A model generated the notes under the pieces. The model saw nothing but the letters and a program-made list of their open reading frames with translations, was not told the origin of the DNA and did not search any database. Made by a program: the position numbers and the translations under genes. A stretch of 64,000 nt of DNA from Glycine soja (Eukaryota; Streptophyta; Magnoliopsida; Fabales; Fabaceae): assembly GCF_004193775.1 (NCBI RefSeq), contig NC_041008.1, positions 15,643,731 to 15,707,730 of the forward strand, given 5' to 3'. Below, one piece after another: positions 1 to 11,700 of the stretch. Each line of letters starts with the position of its first letter. The stretch's first letter is position 1.

Positions 1-1
1 A

Positions 2-655
2 AACTCAACTTTTGAGCATTGTACAAACAATGGTGACAGGAGCAGTACCAGGTTAATCGGAACATCTTCACAAGAAAATCCAACCTGTGGTTCTTTGTGT
101 TATGAGCCACCACAGTTAGATGGTTCAGTTCCCATAGATTCTCTTTATTTAAATTATACTTGCCAGCAGAATGAGTACTGTCCGAGTCCAACGATGTCAC
201 CTACTGGTTTCTTCACTCCACCTCGTGCGAAGGGTAGTGAATTATGCACTGAGACACCTGAATCGATCTTGAGAAAGGCTGCTAATACTTTTCCAAATAC
301 TCCTTCCATATTGAGGAGGAGAAGAACTGGGGCCCAAACACTCACCAGTCCCACTAAAGTTTTGAAAGTAGATAATAATCCACATACTTCTAATAAAACA
401 GAGAGAACCAATGATGATTCTGGTTCTGGGCATTTCTCCGGGAGTCCAGCAAGCCATGGCTATGGGATTGGCATTCCCAACAATAAGGCATTCAATGCAT
501 CTCCCCCATACAGGTTAAGATCCAAGCGAACAGCAATTGTCAAGTCAGTGGAGAAACAACTGGAGTTTGCATTTGACAAAGAGAAGAATGACGACAAGAG
601 GAGTAATGTGATGACTGAAGATCGTCTGCATGAAAAAAAATTGGTTGTGACATAG
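2..655 (+). CDS. MYB3R-type (R1R2R3-MYB) transcription factor, C-terminal part (5' end outside window)
   Basis: An open frame enters from the left edge and runs to a TAG at 653-655; the ATG at 95 is internal, since the same frame is open from base 2. MYB3R proteins bind MSA elements and control G2/M and cytokinesis genes in the nucleus. The MYB repeats are upstream of the window. What remains is the conserved C-terminal region: a TPESILRKA-like block, then NTPSILRRRRT, and near the end a basic block with ASPPYRLRSKRTA followed by KSVEKQLEFAFDKEK, all typical of plant MYB3R proteins. Ser/Pro and Thr/Pro sites in these blocks fit the CDK phosphorylation known for the family. The visible part is 217 codons. 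The end HEKKLVVT resembles family C-termini as I recall them, so this is probably the true stop. A GTAAG at about 668 could open an intron in the 3' UTR. The family call is firm; which paralogue it is cannot be said. Confidence 0.85.
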   Translation, partial: NSTFEHCTNNGDRSSTRLIGTSSQENPTCGSLCYEPPQLDGSVPIDSLYLNYTCQQNEYCPSPTMSPTGFFTPPRAKGSELCTETPESILRKAANTFPNTPSILRRRRTGAQTLTSPTKVLKVDNNPHTSNKTERTNDDSGSGHFSGSPASHGYGIGIPNNKAFNASPPYRLRSKRTAIVKSVEKQLEFAFDKEKNDDKRSNVMTEDRLHEKKLVVT

Positions 656-3219
656 TGCATAAATTGTAAGTCATTGCTAATTATTGTTCTTTAAATTTAT
701 TGTGTTATCTTTCTGCTTAAGCTTTAAGGCATCAGATAAATGGCTGTATTACTTGGTGAAGAATCCATCCTTTCTTGTAGGATGAAGTTGATCCAGAAAA
801 AAAACTTGATCCCACTAGTAATTGATGATATTAATTAATTTTTAATGTCAGAATGTTTTCAGTAAGTTAGAGGAAGGATATTTTTATTATCTGACAGAAT
901 GATATAGTTGTCTTTCTTATCCAGAAAAAATAATTTATTTGAGGGCCAAATGAGAGATATTTTGTTTCATCACAGAATTATTATTTTTTGAATCTGTAAA
1001 AGTCTTGTTTCTCCACGACTCCACCAATTGAAAGGACAATTTTTATGAGCTCAAACTAGATTTGATTTGATATGATTATCTCATTCTATTTACTTAAAAG
1101 CTATTTATTCTTACATCAAATTATCAACGATGATTGTGATAATTGTTTTTGTATCACATCACTTCTGACCTAGAGTTGTGGTCCCATTTCAATCTCACAT
1201 GTTTCTGTGAGATTGGCTCATTATTTGTTAAGAGAAGTTTATAACCAAAATGCTACTTCAATTTGAGATTTGGGTTGAAAAATATCTTGTCCTTTCGTAG
1301 TCTTATTATTCAAGCTGGTTTTGATCTTTTTGAATTACATATGTATTACGGTGGTACTATTCAATCTTGTCCTCTTGAAGTTCTCTAAATTTAAAGAATA
1401 TTAAAAACTTTTTGGACATTCATTAGCTCTTGAAGTTTTCCAAATGTCTGTGTGTGGACACTGAACTTGCAACTGTTTGCTTGAGTACTAATCCCATCTT
1501 TTTCTTTTCAATGTGCCCATATGCTTTAAACTTCAAACTCACTGGAAACAAAGACCAAGCTGATTTCAAGCTTGTTCTTATCCTCCGATATAGGGGATAG
1601 AAAATGAAATCAGTTCTTTTTTTATTTATTTTTTCGTTCCATCGGAAAAAATCCAAACAATAAAAAGGTTCCAGTCCACTCAATCTCTATTAAATATCTA
1701 GACATTGTCCTACGAATTGTTGGTATTTTTTGGTATAGCTTTCTATCTAAACTAGACGAGCAATATAATTGAGCAGGTTTCTTTACCAGCATTTCTTTTG
1801 GCAGGAGATAGTGTATTCTCCTTGCTGTTTTTGTTATCTGATGATCAATAATCTAATATAGTTATGAATCCTAATAACTCTTTCTGAATAAATGCAGGGA
1901 TTATGGCTGGACTTGCTTTTGAAGGTAGCTGATTGTTTCTCTAAATTGTTTGACAATGTTTACCAATTTTATGAAGAAAATTCAGTGCACGGGTCACAAT
2001 GACTTGGCACTTCTCCACACTTGATAGTTGGCTGTCATTTCCATCACACTTCAACAAAATTCAGCAACAGTAGATAAATTCCATTTACTTGTGGATACAT
2101 ATAGCTAGTTGTATCTATCAGATTTGTACAGTTGTCTTAGGAAAAATAAATTTTCTAATGTTTTATCAATGTTTTTAGATTCCTTCAATCCTTTCTCTAA
2201 ATAATTTATGGCCTGACCTACTTAATAAGTGTGTAACCTTACATTGTTGCACCCGCTAGTTTGATGTACACTATACATTGAAATTACTGTTTGACAATCA
2301 CAGAAAGGTGTTCATCATGAAATTATCATCAAAATCAAAGATAAATTAATGCAACCAAGTGGTGGTATAACATCTCAAACTTGGGTAGAATGTATCATCT
2401 ACTGTTTGATTTGGAATTGCGTTCCTAGAAATACTATGGCAAGAAAGCTGCTAGAGTATTTTAGAAAAAGAAAAAAGAAAACTATGTTGTTTATATTTGA
2501 AATTATCGGGAGTCTGTTTTAGAACTCCAGAGAATAACGTAGTTTGTTTGATTCATGATGTATATTCCTAGAAATATCTTATCATTCTAAGAATTCCCTT
2601 GCTATATCAAATATTTAAATATTATTCGTTTAAATGTAATTGACAAAAAAGAGTGTCAAAACAATTGTTGCAGCGAAAAGCTGTTGCCAATAATTTATGA
2701 ATGATGTAGAAGTAGTAAAGGGAGTTATAAATTAATTGATGATGTTGCAGTAAATTACTATAGAGAAGAGTTGCAGGAGTGTATGTTGAATGATGAAATA
2801 GTACCATGTTTTTGCCTTTACTATGGTTTGAGGCTTTCTAAACGAAAAGCTAAGTGGCAAGGGATGCAATAGCAAATACCTAACGCCCTCTCCCAGTGAG
2901 ACTGACAATTGACCAAACCATATATTAGTTTTTTTTTAATTGCAAATTTAGCCCTTTTATTTATTATAGTTCACGAATTTGGTTTTCTTTTTAATTTACC
3001 CATTGAATCCCTCATTTTTTTGAAATCTCATTATTTTAATTCACAATTCCAAAATTGAACCTTGAGTGTTAAATGCTTACTTAAGCGTTTTTTTATTAAT
3101 TTTGATACCTACTTTTGTTTCCTTCAGCTCTCAATTCCCAGCTTAGTTCAATCTGTTACATGGCCATGCTTGGGGCTGAAAAAATAAACAAACAGATATA
3201 CTTGTTTTTTTCTTAGGAG
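656..3219. other. 3' flank of the MYB3R gene; no gene seen
   Basis: AT-rich sequence without a convincing coding region. The first part is presumably 3' UTR of the MYB3R gene. A GT at 668 and a TGCAG at about 1896 could mark a UTR intron, but nothing confirms it. The only short ORFs are low-complexity. Confidence 0.5.
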
Positions 3220-3277
3220 ATGAAGGTTGACGCGCGCGTGGTGTGGGACGATGAGGACAAGGCCATGCTTGGGGCTG
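3162..3277 (+). repeat. 17-bp direct repeat 99 bp apart at the bHLH fragment
   Basis: GGCCATGCTTGGGGCTG occurs at 3162-3178 and again at 3261-3277, where it is part of the bHLH-MYC_N coding fragment. The first copy lies in non-coding DNA just upstream. This looks like a small duplication made during repair or insertion of the fragment. Confidence 0.75.
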
Positions 3278-3497
3278 TTTGGGCGGTCGAGCTTTGGAGT
3301 TTCTAAAGGCAAACCGGTTGTGGAATGAGAGTGCTTTAATGGCGGTTGGGAGTGAGGAGGGGCTGCAGAACAAGCTCTCGGATCTGGTGGAGCATCCCAA
3401 CGTCTCCAATTTCAGTTGGAACTACTCCATTTTCTGGCTTCTGGGTTGGGGAGACGGGTGCTGCAGGAAACCCAGCGAGGAAGAAGAGGAACACTGA
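3220..3497 (+). pseudogene. bHLH-MYC_N domain fragment (JAM/AIB/bHLH13-like), broken
   Basis: From the ATG at 3220 the frame reads MKVDARVVWDDEDKAMLGAV, the usual start of the AIB/JAM (bHLH13/17/3) jasmonate- and ABA-related transcription factors. At about 3277 the frame shifts by one base, consistent with loss of one T, and continues as GGRALEFLKANR, then MAVGSEEGLQNKLSDLVE, SNFSWNYSIFW and LGWGDGCCRKP. These are hallmarks of the bHLH-MYC_N domain that binds JAZ and MED25 in this family. About ten residues usually found between the IFW and LGWGDG motifs are missing. A stop follows at 3495-3497, so the rest of the MYC_N region and the bHLH domain are absent. Family proteins exceed 450 residues, so this is a non-functional fragment. 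A 17-base piece of it is duplicated 99 bp upstream. Confidence 0.8.
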
Positions 3498-3933
3498 GGA
3501 CAATTAGGCTTTTGAGGACTACTTTTTCTGATACTTGTTCATTGGTGATGACAGGGAAAATTTTTTACGCTACTAAAGTCCAATCAAAATACCACATGTG
3601 ACAACTTAAATATTTACCCGTTAATGTTTAATTTCGAGATTAAAAATTAAAATAAAGGAATTATAAAAAAAAAATCTTTTGTGATTACAATATTTTAATC
3701 TGATTGTGATACCCAATCACACTGACTTTTTCCTATAAAATAGAATTTGAAATAAATTTATTATATTTTTTCCTCTTTTACATTGAATAAATAACAATAA
3801 ATAAATCCTGTTGTGAATTAAATTACTTTTACAACGAATGACCTTTAAATAAAATATATATAATCATGATATAAATACAGTCATCCAACAAAAGCTAGCT
3901 CTCAATCAAATGTTAAAAAAAGATATTAACTTA

Positions 3934-4069
3934 GGGGTGAGAATAGACGAAGTTGGCCTATAGGAACCTACAACCTATTTAATTAAAAGGTTTGATTGAG
4001 GCTTTTTTAAAAGTCTATTAAATTAAATAGACCAAATTTAGGTTTATTAAAAAACCTTATAAGTCTGAT

Positions 4070-4118
<49 letters not shown>

Positions 4119-5200
4119 CTTTTGGGTACAATTAATATTTCTTTTTAAACCAGCAGACTTTGACTACACGTTACTGCTCCATAAGAAAATTAGTTAGTAG
4201 TATTAAAATAAACTAAAAAAAATACATTAAAAAAATAATTGATACATGTATCTTATGTAATAGACATAAAATTTTAAAGAGTAGTAAATGCTAAATTGAA
4301 AATATCTTTAAAAATATTTATTGAAAATATCTTTAAATAAAAATATCTTTAAAAATATTTATTTAACAGTTATTTTAGACATAAGAATTGATATTTTTAT
4401 TATTTATGCAAATATGAGAAGAAAAGATTAAAATATCCAAAAGATACTAATAATGATTAAATATGAGCTATTTTTTATGATAAAAATATATTGAAAATAT
4501 CTTTAAAGATATTTAATTAATAGTTATTTTTTGCTTAAATGATATGAATTGATATTTTTCTTATCTATGGCTTCCAGATATGGAAAGAAAAGCAAAACAA
4601 ATTCAAAAGATATCAAAAATATAAATATTTACCTAAAAAATATGTTAAGTAAATTAAATAATAAAACAAAAATAATTATATTTAATAATATCATTTTCTT
4701 TAAAAAATTAAAAAATTTAATTTAATAAATAAGTAATTTTAAAAACCAATTAAAAAGTTTGTGATATAATATTTATATTTTATAATATTTTAAATTAAAA
4801 GAAAGAGGTTCTCTTTCATTTTTGAATTATTTTATATCATCTGATAATTTCTATTTATATTATTAATATATTTGTAAGACTACCAATTAAATTAATATTA
4901 GATTAAAAATTAAGACAAATTATATATTAAGGCTTTGTTTAATCTATTATAGAAGGTGTGTTTTTTTTTTTTATATAAAAATAACTTTGAAAGAAATATT
5001 AAAAAATTAATGTGAAGAAGATTTCTAAAAAAGGCTATTAGGTCAAACTAGACTTTTAAAAAGACTCAGGTTGAGTCAAAATAAAAGTCTTTGATAGATT
5101 ATAGGTCAGACTCAGATCTAAAAAAATTCATAATAGGATAGACTTAGACCTTTTAAAGCCTGACCTGAACTATTTATTTTTTGTTGTACTCACCCTTCAA
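3934..5200. mobile_element. Probable non-autonomous hAT-like element
   Basis: The left end reads TTAGGGGTGAGAATAGACG and the right end, on the opposite strand, GAAGGGTGAGTACAAC. Both belong to the TAGGGGTGNNAA type of terminus common in plant hAT elements. Both ends continue into related sequence with TTTAAAAGTCTA and TCTGA(T/C) motifs and glycine/gene-poor AT-rich filler between. I could not find a clean 8-bp target duplication, and there is no transposase. The interior includes a TA microsatellite and many TTTAAAGATAT-like repeats. Confidence 0.4.
4073..4115. repeat. (TA)n microsatellite
   Basis: Uninterrupted alternating TA for about 43 bases inside the hAT-like element. Confidence 0.95.
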
Positions 5201-8200
5201 TGGTTTGTCTGACGATGGATGGTTACAAGTAGAAAGAGGAACAAGTGGCTTAACGGAAAAAAAAAGATGCAAAAAATAAGAGAGTAGTCCAGTAAAAAAA
5301 AATTAAGTGTTAGTCTCTTTTAACCGATGTAAACACATTAGAGACAACTATGTTCATGTTAACCTCGAGACCAACACTAAAATAGCCATTAGTCTCAACT
5401 TTTCATGATCAACGTTAATATACATATTTGTTGTCTTGTAAATAGATAATATTTCTAAAAATATATCTAAAAACAGTAAAGATCAAACAATATTATGAAA
5501 TAAATAATCTATTAAAGTAAATTTAAGATAAAAATTTAGTATTAGCAAACTTGTAACACACAACAAAATATCAATAAATAATTAATGTATATAAAGTTTA
5601 AATATCTTGTTGATCCTTGTATATAAATGTTTTTCTTAGTTCTTGCAAAAGAAAATGTGTTTCATCCCGGAAAATTCAAAATTATCTATTTTTGTTCTGA
5701 CATTGGCCTTTGTTAAAAAAATGATTACATGATGAACAACATTTAATTGTTTTTTTTTCAATTTTTTTTAAATTAATATTAAAATATAATAAAATATTAT
5801 AGAGTAAACAAAATTACAAGAACTGAAGCTATTTGGAGAGATGAAAAAAATATTTAAACCTCAAATTATTGTTAAAATAAAATAAAAATTTAAAATTTAA
5901 ATAAGTTTGAGGTCATCAATAAATTATTAATTTTTATTTTAAATCTCTAATAAATTGTGTTGTCTTGGATCTCTAAAAGATGTGTTGAGTCACTATCATT
6001 AGTTAATTGATAACATGATATCATCTAACATATATTAATTGTATCTTAAAGTTAACTAATTAATCATAGTGGTTTAGTATTATGAATTTAGAATAATTTT
6101 TAGGTCTTTCAAATCTTAGGTAATAGGTATATCATTTTTGTTGTATTTTCATAAAATTTTTCATTTAAAAAAATATTAGTTCAATTATTTAACCAGACTG
6201 AGACCGGTTTACCACTTGGACAGCAAAACTGGCCGATTCAAACCGAGTTCATTGAGAAGCTCGTCACCAATTCTTAGTCCAACCGGTTGGATCGACTGAT
6301 CCGAGCCAATTTTTAAAACATTGGGTGATAGACCTTGTAAAAATGAAAACACAATCTTCAAAAAAGTGCAATAGTAAATAAATAAATTTAAGAATGAGCA
6401 TGCAAAGAGAAATCTAATGCTACACTCTCCCCAACTGTCACTTCAACTCATGTTGAACTCTAACCTTTAATTTTACTTTCAGCAGAGTGCACCGTAGAAG
6501 TGAAACTCAAATAGAATACAGAAATTAAATTTGACAAAGCATTTGAACATAGTACAGCCCTAATCTTCAGTACTCATTTTTTAACTTCCCGTTTTTTTCC
6601 TCTTAAATAACTCGTGATGTCAAGAGAAAGGAGGTGTTAAATTCTACTCCATCCGGGTTTATTTTGAACAACTGAATATAATTGAGTTTCACTACTAATA
6701 TTTCATATTATCACTTTATTTACAGTGCGGTTCTTTTCTTATTCAAATGAGCAATTCCACAAACTTACGAGAAAGCTCAAACTGAAAAAAAAAATCCATT
6801 TCCTTCGCAACATCCACCCACTCAACACTAGGATAATTCAAAGGGCATTCCAACAATGGCCAGATAATAGATAAACATATACTTACCATCTAGTCTTACA
6901 TTCCAATACAATCAATTACCTAATTAACCAATATTATCACAGCGACACTTGAAAATGAACAGCCCAAATTTTACTATTAGTCTATTAGCATTGTTGCTGA
7001 AATATACTAAAAAGCAAACATATATTGACAGTAAAAATCAGTATGTATATATACCTTGTATACAATATGCCCAAGGGAATTATCCTGCTTCCTCTACCTG
7101 GGTAGAGGGGATGGCCCAACTAAAAAGAAACGGAGAGGAAGGGATACAGAACCAACATTATTGTCTTCAGACATCCTAAACCACTGATAAGCCCATAATT
7201 CCACAAACTATACCTTGAAGCAATTGCTCCTCTCACTAGTATGATGATATATGTACACATGTGCACCTACTTTATGGAAAGGCATGGAGCAGAAGAAAGC
7301 TTGCAGCTATGTCAGCATCAGTAGAATCTGTACAGCCATGACCAGTAGGTAGATTCTCCGACAGGACCCAAGTTTAAAATCTTTACTGTATCAATCTACT
7401 GATGTGTGAAAAGAGAAAAATTTGTAAGTATAAATTCATAAAATTCGTATACTATACTTCAGTGCTAAGTAAAAAGTGAATATTATAAAAATTTAAAAAT
7501 TATAAAGGGACAATAAAAAATACAACTTAAGTCTCAACAGTCAACAAGGACATCTGTACTCTACAGGTGTATACCAGAATCAATAAATGAGGACTAAATA
7601 TTAGAAAAGATTCATGTTTTGTTCAAATACAGTAGAGGGAAATTTATTTACAGCCCCAAATGATTCTTAAGTGTGATAAAGAAAAGTGGCTGGAGATTAA
7701 TACACTTATGCTATGTTTGTTTGAGGGGAGGAGGAGAGAAATAGGGGAGAAATAAAGTGGTTTTATGTGGGTCCCACACCTTTTACACTCTACTTTAATT
7801 CAAATATTTTTCTTCTATTTCTCTTCTCTATATTTCCATCCTTTAAACCAATCATGCCATTACTGTCAGAATCAGACCTAATATTTGTGGGAAGCTCTAA
7901 AGAAAAGGTTTAGAATGTACTAGTTACACCCTAACTAAACGCATCACAGAATTGAATAAGTTGCAAGATGAATGATTTCCCTGGATATTTGAGAGACCAG
8001 GACTCTCCCCTCTCCTCACTTTAGGAGTCTAATCCTTTCCCAAAGGACAAGAAAGATCTCTCTCAATCTCCCCCACTTATTTATATAGGCAAAATATGCC
8101 CAATTTCTTCTACTATCCCAGCCCACCTAGCTAACCTAACTCCTTCATTAACAGACTCCTAATGAACCAAAATAGTATCTATCAATGAATTTCTAGGGAC

Positions 8201-8714
8201 ATATGGATCATTGGGTTTGTGCATTCCATCTTTGCTGATCTAAATCATACTGATTTCGAATTAATTGGAGTCATAAACAAGCAGTCTGTACTGGAAAGTC
8301 CCCCACCATTAGCCCTTGCCCATTGTCAATAAAAGAAAATCTCATTATTTTCCTAATCATTACTATCAAAGAGCATCCTTCCAACGGTAAAAATGACATT
8401 GAAATTGATACAAATAATATTCAATCATCGCATGCACTCCTTAATGAGACCCTTAATGAGACGTCCATTTTTATCATAAGACACAGTATGGACTAGTGAT
8501 CTTCTGTTTAGTCAGAGGAGTGTATTACATGATAAATTAGCATATGTAGAACTGATTTCCATCCTCCAGAGATCTGTCCAGTAAAACATTCTGCATGCAC
8601 AAGTTCACCAACACAGTGATCAGCAAATAACACAGGAGGAAAAGAAAGCAATGATAGAAGCTATGCTAATTCAAATGTCAAACCTTCACACAAAATAAAC
8701 ATGTAGAATTTGAA
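5201..8714. other. Intergenic region; probable PRT6 3' UTR at its right end; no gene seen
   Basis: AT-rich, no convincing coding exon on either strand. Between about 6180 and 6330 there is a more GC-rich block with several ACCGG and AACCGA motifs ending in TTTTTAAAACATTG, which resembles the end of a common plant transposon repeat, but I cannot delimit it. At 7712-7850 a block starting CTATGTTTGTTTGAGG looks like a short interspersed repeat. The last few hundred bases before 8715 are presumably PRT6 3' UTR (minus strand). Confidence 0.4.
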
Positions 8715-11700
8715 CTAAACCAGGAAGAAGGAACCAATAGTGGTCTGACCAAGGACCCTGGAACTCCGGTCCAGACCATGAGAAGCGACCTAAGCAGATA
8801 AAAAATCATTGTTTAAAATATTAATTTATATAAGAAAACTGAAAGAAAGATAACGGATAAAGACAGAATATTTCCTTACCATATAAGTCAAAGCTGCATA
8901 GCGTTCCTCATTCAGATAAAGTGGCTTGCCTCGATGCATTTCAAAATCCTGAAGTAAAGAACATTACAAATTAAAAATAAGAGAAATTTAAAGAACTGGA
9001 AATATGATAAATTTGAACTTCTAACTTCAGTTACATATCAAGTGCCTAAATCCTGATAGCTTGTGCAGAATTCCAAAACAAGCAATCATGAATGCCAAGG
9101 AACAATTACTTTGATGAAATTATATGTATTAGTTTGGAAAAACAGAGGAGACAGAGTCTGAATAATTGATAAGATTTATAATGAAATAAGATGTGTTTAA
9201 TCACTAACGCAATACTATTTATGCTAATAATCTAGGTCAAGAATACTAGCATAAAATACAGCTAGTCAGCTAGTATAAGCACAGTCAGTTAAACAATTAA
9301 GAATCATAATATTCTAATGTTTCAAACTCTAATGAATATATTATTGGTGAAGGAAATTTGAACAGAAAAAAGGAGACAATTTTCCTTCCAATGGTTTCCC
9401 CGTCGGGCTTCCCTTTTCTCCAACTGAGCTACTGCTCAATTCCCTAAAGCAAACAATTAGAATGAACTTCCCTTCTATCACCTTACTATTTGAGCTAAGA
9501 GCCTAACCTTACTACAATAACTTCCTAACTAATTCTAACTAACTGCTTTTTAAAAAATTATATTATATAACTTCCTGGGTTCTATCAGCTTCTAGGTGAA
9601 AGAAAAAAAAAACACAAGAATAATGTTATGTATGTTAGTAAAGCTGCCAAAGGGAAACTTACCTCCTCACCAAAAGCATCTAAGTAAGGAGAGGGCCAGG
9701 GGGCCTGACGTGCAGATCTCTGTAGTAGGATTGTTGTTCTCTGTCAGTACAAACACGACTCATTATTACTCTAATATCGGAGCAAAGAACTAATTAGTCA
9801 ATAAAAAATGAGAGGACGAACACTGGTCAAGATATCTCAAACAAGATTCCAAGGACAAGATAAAGGAAACTAAAAAAGAGCAATACAACCTAAGCAGACA
9901 AGTGATTGAAAACTCAATCAAGTTTAAGAAAGAACATGATACCTTAATCAACAGAAACACTCCAGTACCAGCTCCACAGGTTACAGCATGAGTTTGGCAT
10001 CCACTTTCCCTTAAGATGTTAAAAAAAAAATCCTTTCAAATTCACATAAATAAACAAAAGCATGAGAAATATGAAAGAACCATGGTCAAATGAAAATTTC
10101 TGCTCCAAAATAAAACCCAAAACAGAAAAATTTGAGTGAAAGTACTGATGCTCTGCACCAGCTAACTCTCCTAATTTGACTGTTATATTGTTATGCAGCA
10201 AATGCATAAATCAAAGACTACATCATGTAATGGAAGTTAATCAAGCTGCACAATGACTCAGTTCTCAAAAAAAAAAAAAAAAAACATTTCCGTTTGAACA
10301 AATTACTTTTACAATCTATGTAAACCAGTCATTAGATATTAAAGGAGAAAGATCTAATCATCTTGTCCTCTTCATTGGGTCCACAAGAAAAAGAATAATG
10401 GCAACAAAACCAAATTAGAATGCCATCAAACTCCTAATCCTCTTAACACTGTTGCATCATGAACACCTAATTTTTAATTCCATAATTAGTCTGCAACTCC
10501 CAACAAAAAAGACCTTCACTGATAAATGGAACTCACACCTATAACGATCAAATGTCATTTTTTGTGGCCTGTCATCAATTTCAAATATCAATTAACGCCA
10601 CAGACCATGGTCTACTAACTGACAATATTTGTTTAATGTAGTTTAGAGAATAGCGTAGAACGCTAAAAGACCTAATAAAAAATAAAAGAAAACTTCAATT
10701 CTGAGATAAGAGATGCTCAAGGGAACAAATCTGTAAAAACTGGAGAAAGTAGTTCAGTTGGATCTGAACCCAAGTAAAAAATTAAAATCTAGCTTGTCAT
10801 TGTATAATTACAACTTAAGAATCAGAGACAACATTAAAATCAATGATGAAATTGGTAGGAGATGAACCTGCAGCATGATTTCCAACTTGGAGAGCACAAT
10901 CTACCACACAGTAGGCACAAAGCAGGGTCATCAAGAACTGATTTGCATTCAGGGCAGCGCTGTTTGATACACCTGCTTGAGTGGATGTTGTAAGAATAAA
11001 AAAAATAGTAATATAGTACCTTGCATAACACTATAATAATTAAAAGTACCTCTGCAAAAGATCCTGATAAACATTGGGCAATCTCATTAACTCAAATGGA
11101 ACAGCAGGTGTTACATGCATATTTTGTTGAATTCTGCGCAAGTCGAATTCCTTGCAAAAATGATGGCACCAAATAGAGACTGTAGATCTTGAAAGTTCAT
11201 CCTTGAGAACCATATCAAGAGAGGGAATTTTGAACATTTTCTCGAGCTCTTGAATTTTAGCGACCTCAAATATCTCAATATTGGCCCAGTCCATTATGTC
11301 CTTTGGGGCATTCCATGATCTATCCAATATATTTTCCTCATCACAGAATGGTGCTGGGATAGAAGAATAGAGTATCTTCCACAACAACGCACATCTTCTC
11401 AAGTAAGGAAAAGTAAACCTCCGAATAGCGTTTTTAATATCAACATTGGGGTCAAAATAATTTGACACAAAGTACTGTTGGGCATATCCAGACTCATCCA
11501 TAACGTTATATATGTCGGTAATCAGGCAATCTGAAAGAGCTGATTCCCTTGATGGTTTATCTTTAGATTTCTCATAATACAAAATTATAGCCTGTATTCA
11601 AAGGAAAATGATCAAGAAATAGACACCTGACAAGAGAACATATCATTTAATTAAGTTGGAGGCAAGGTGACCAACCTGGGTTACGGCTACTATATAGAAA

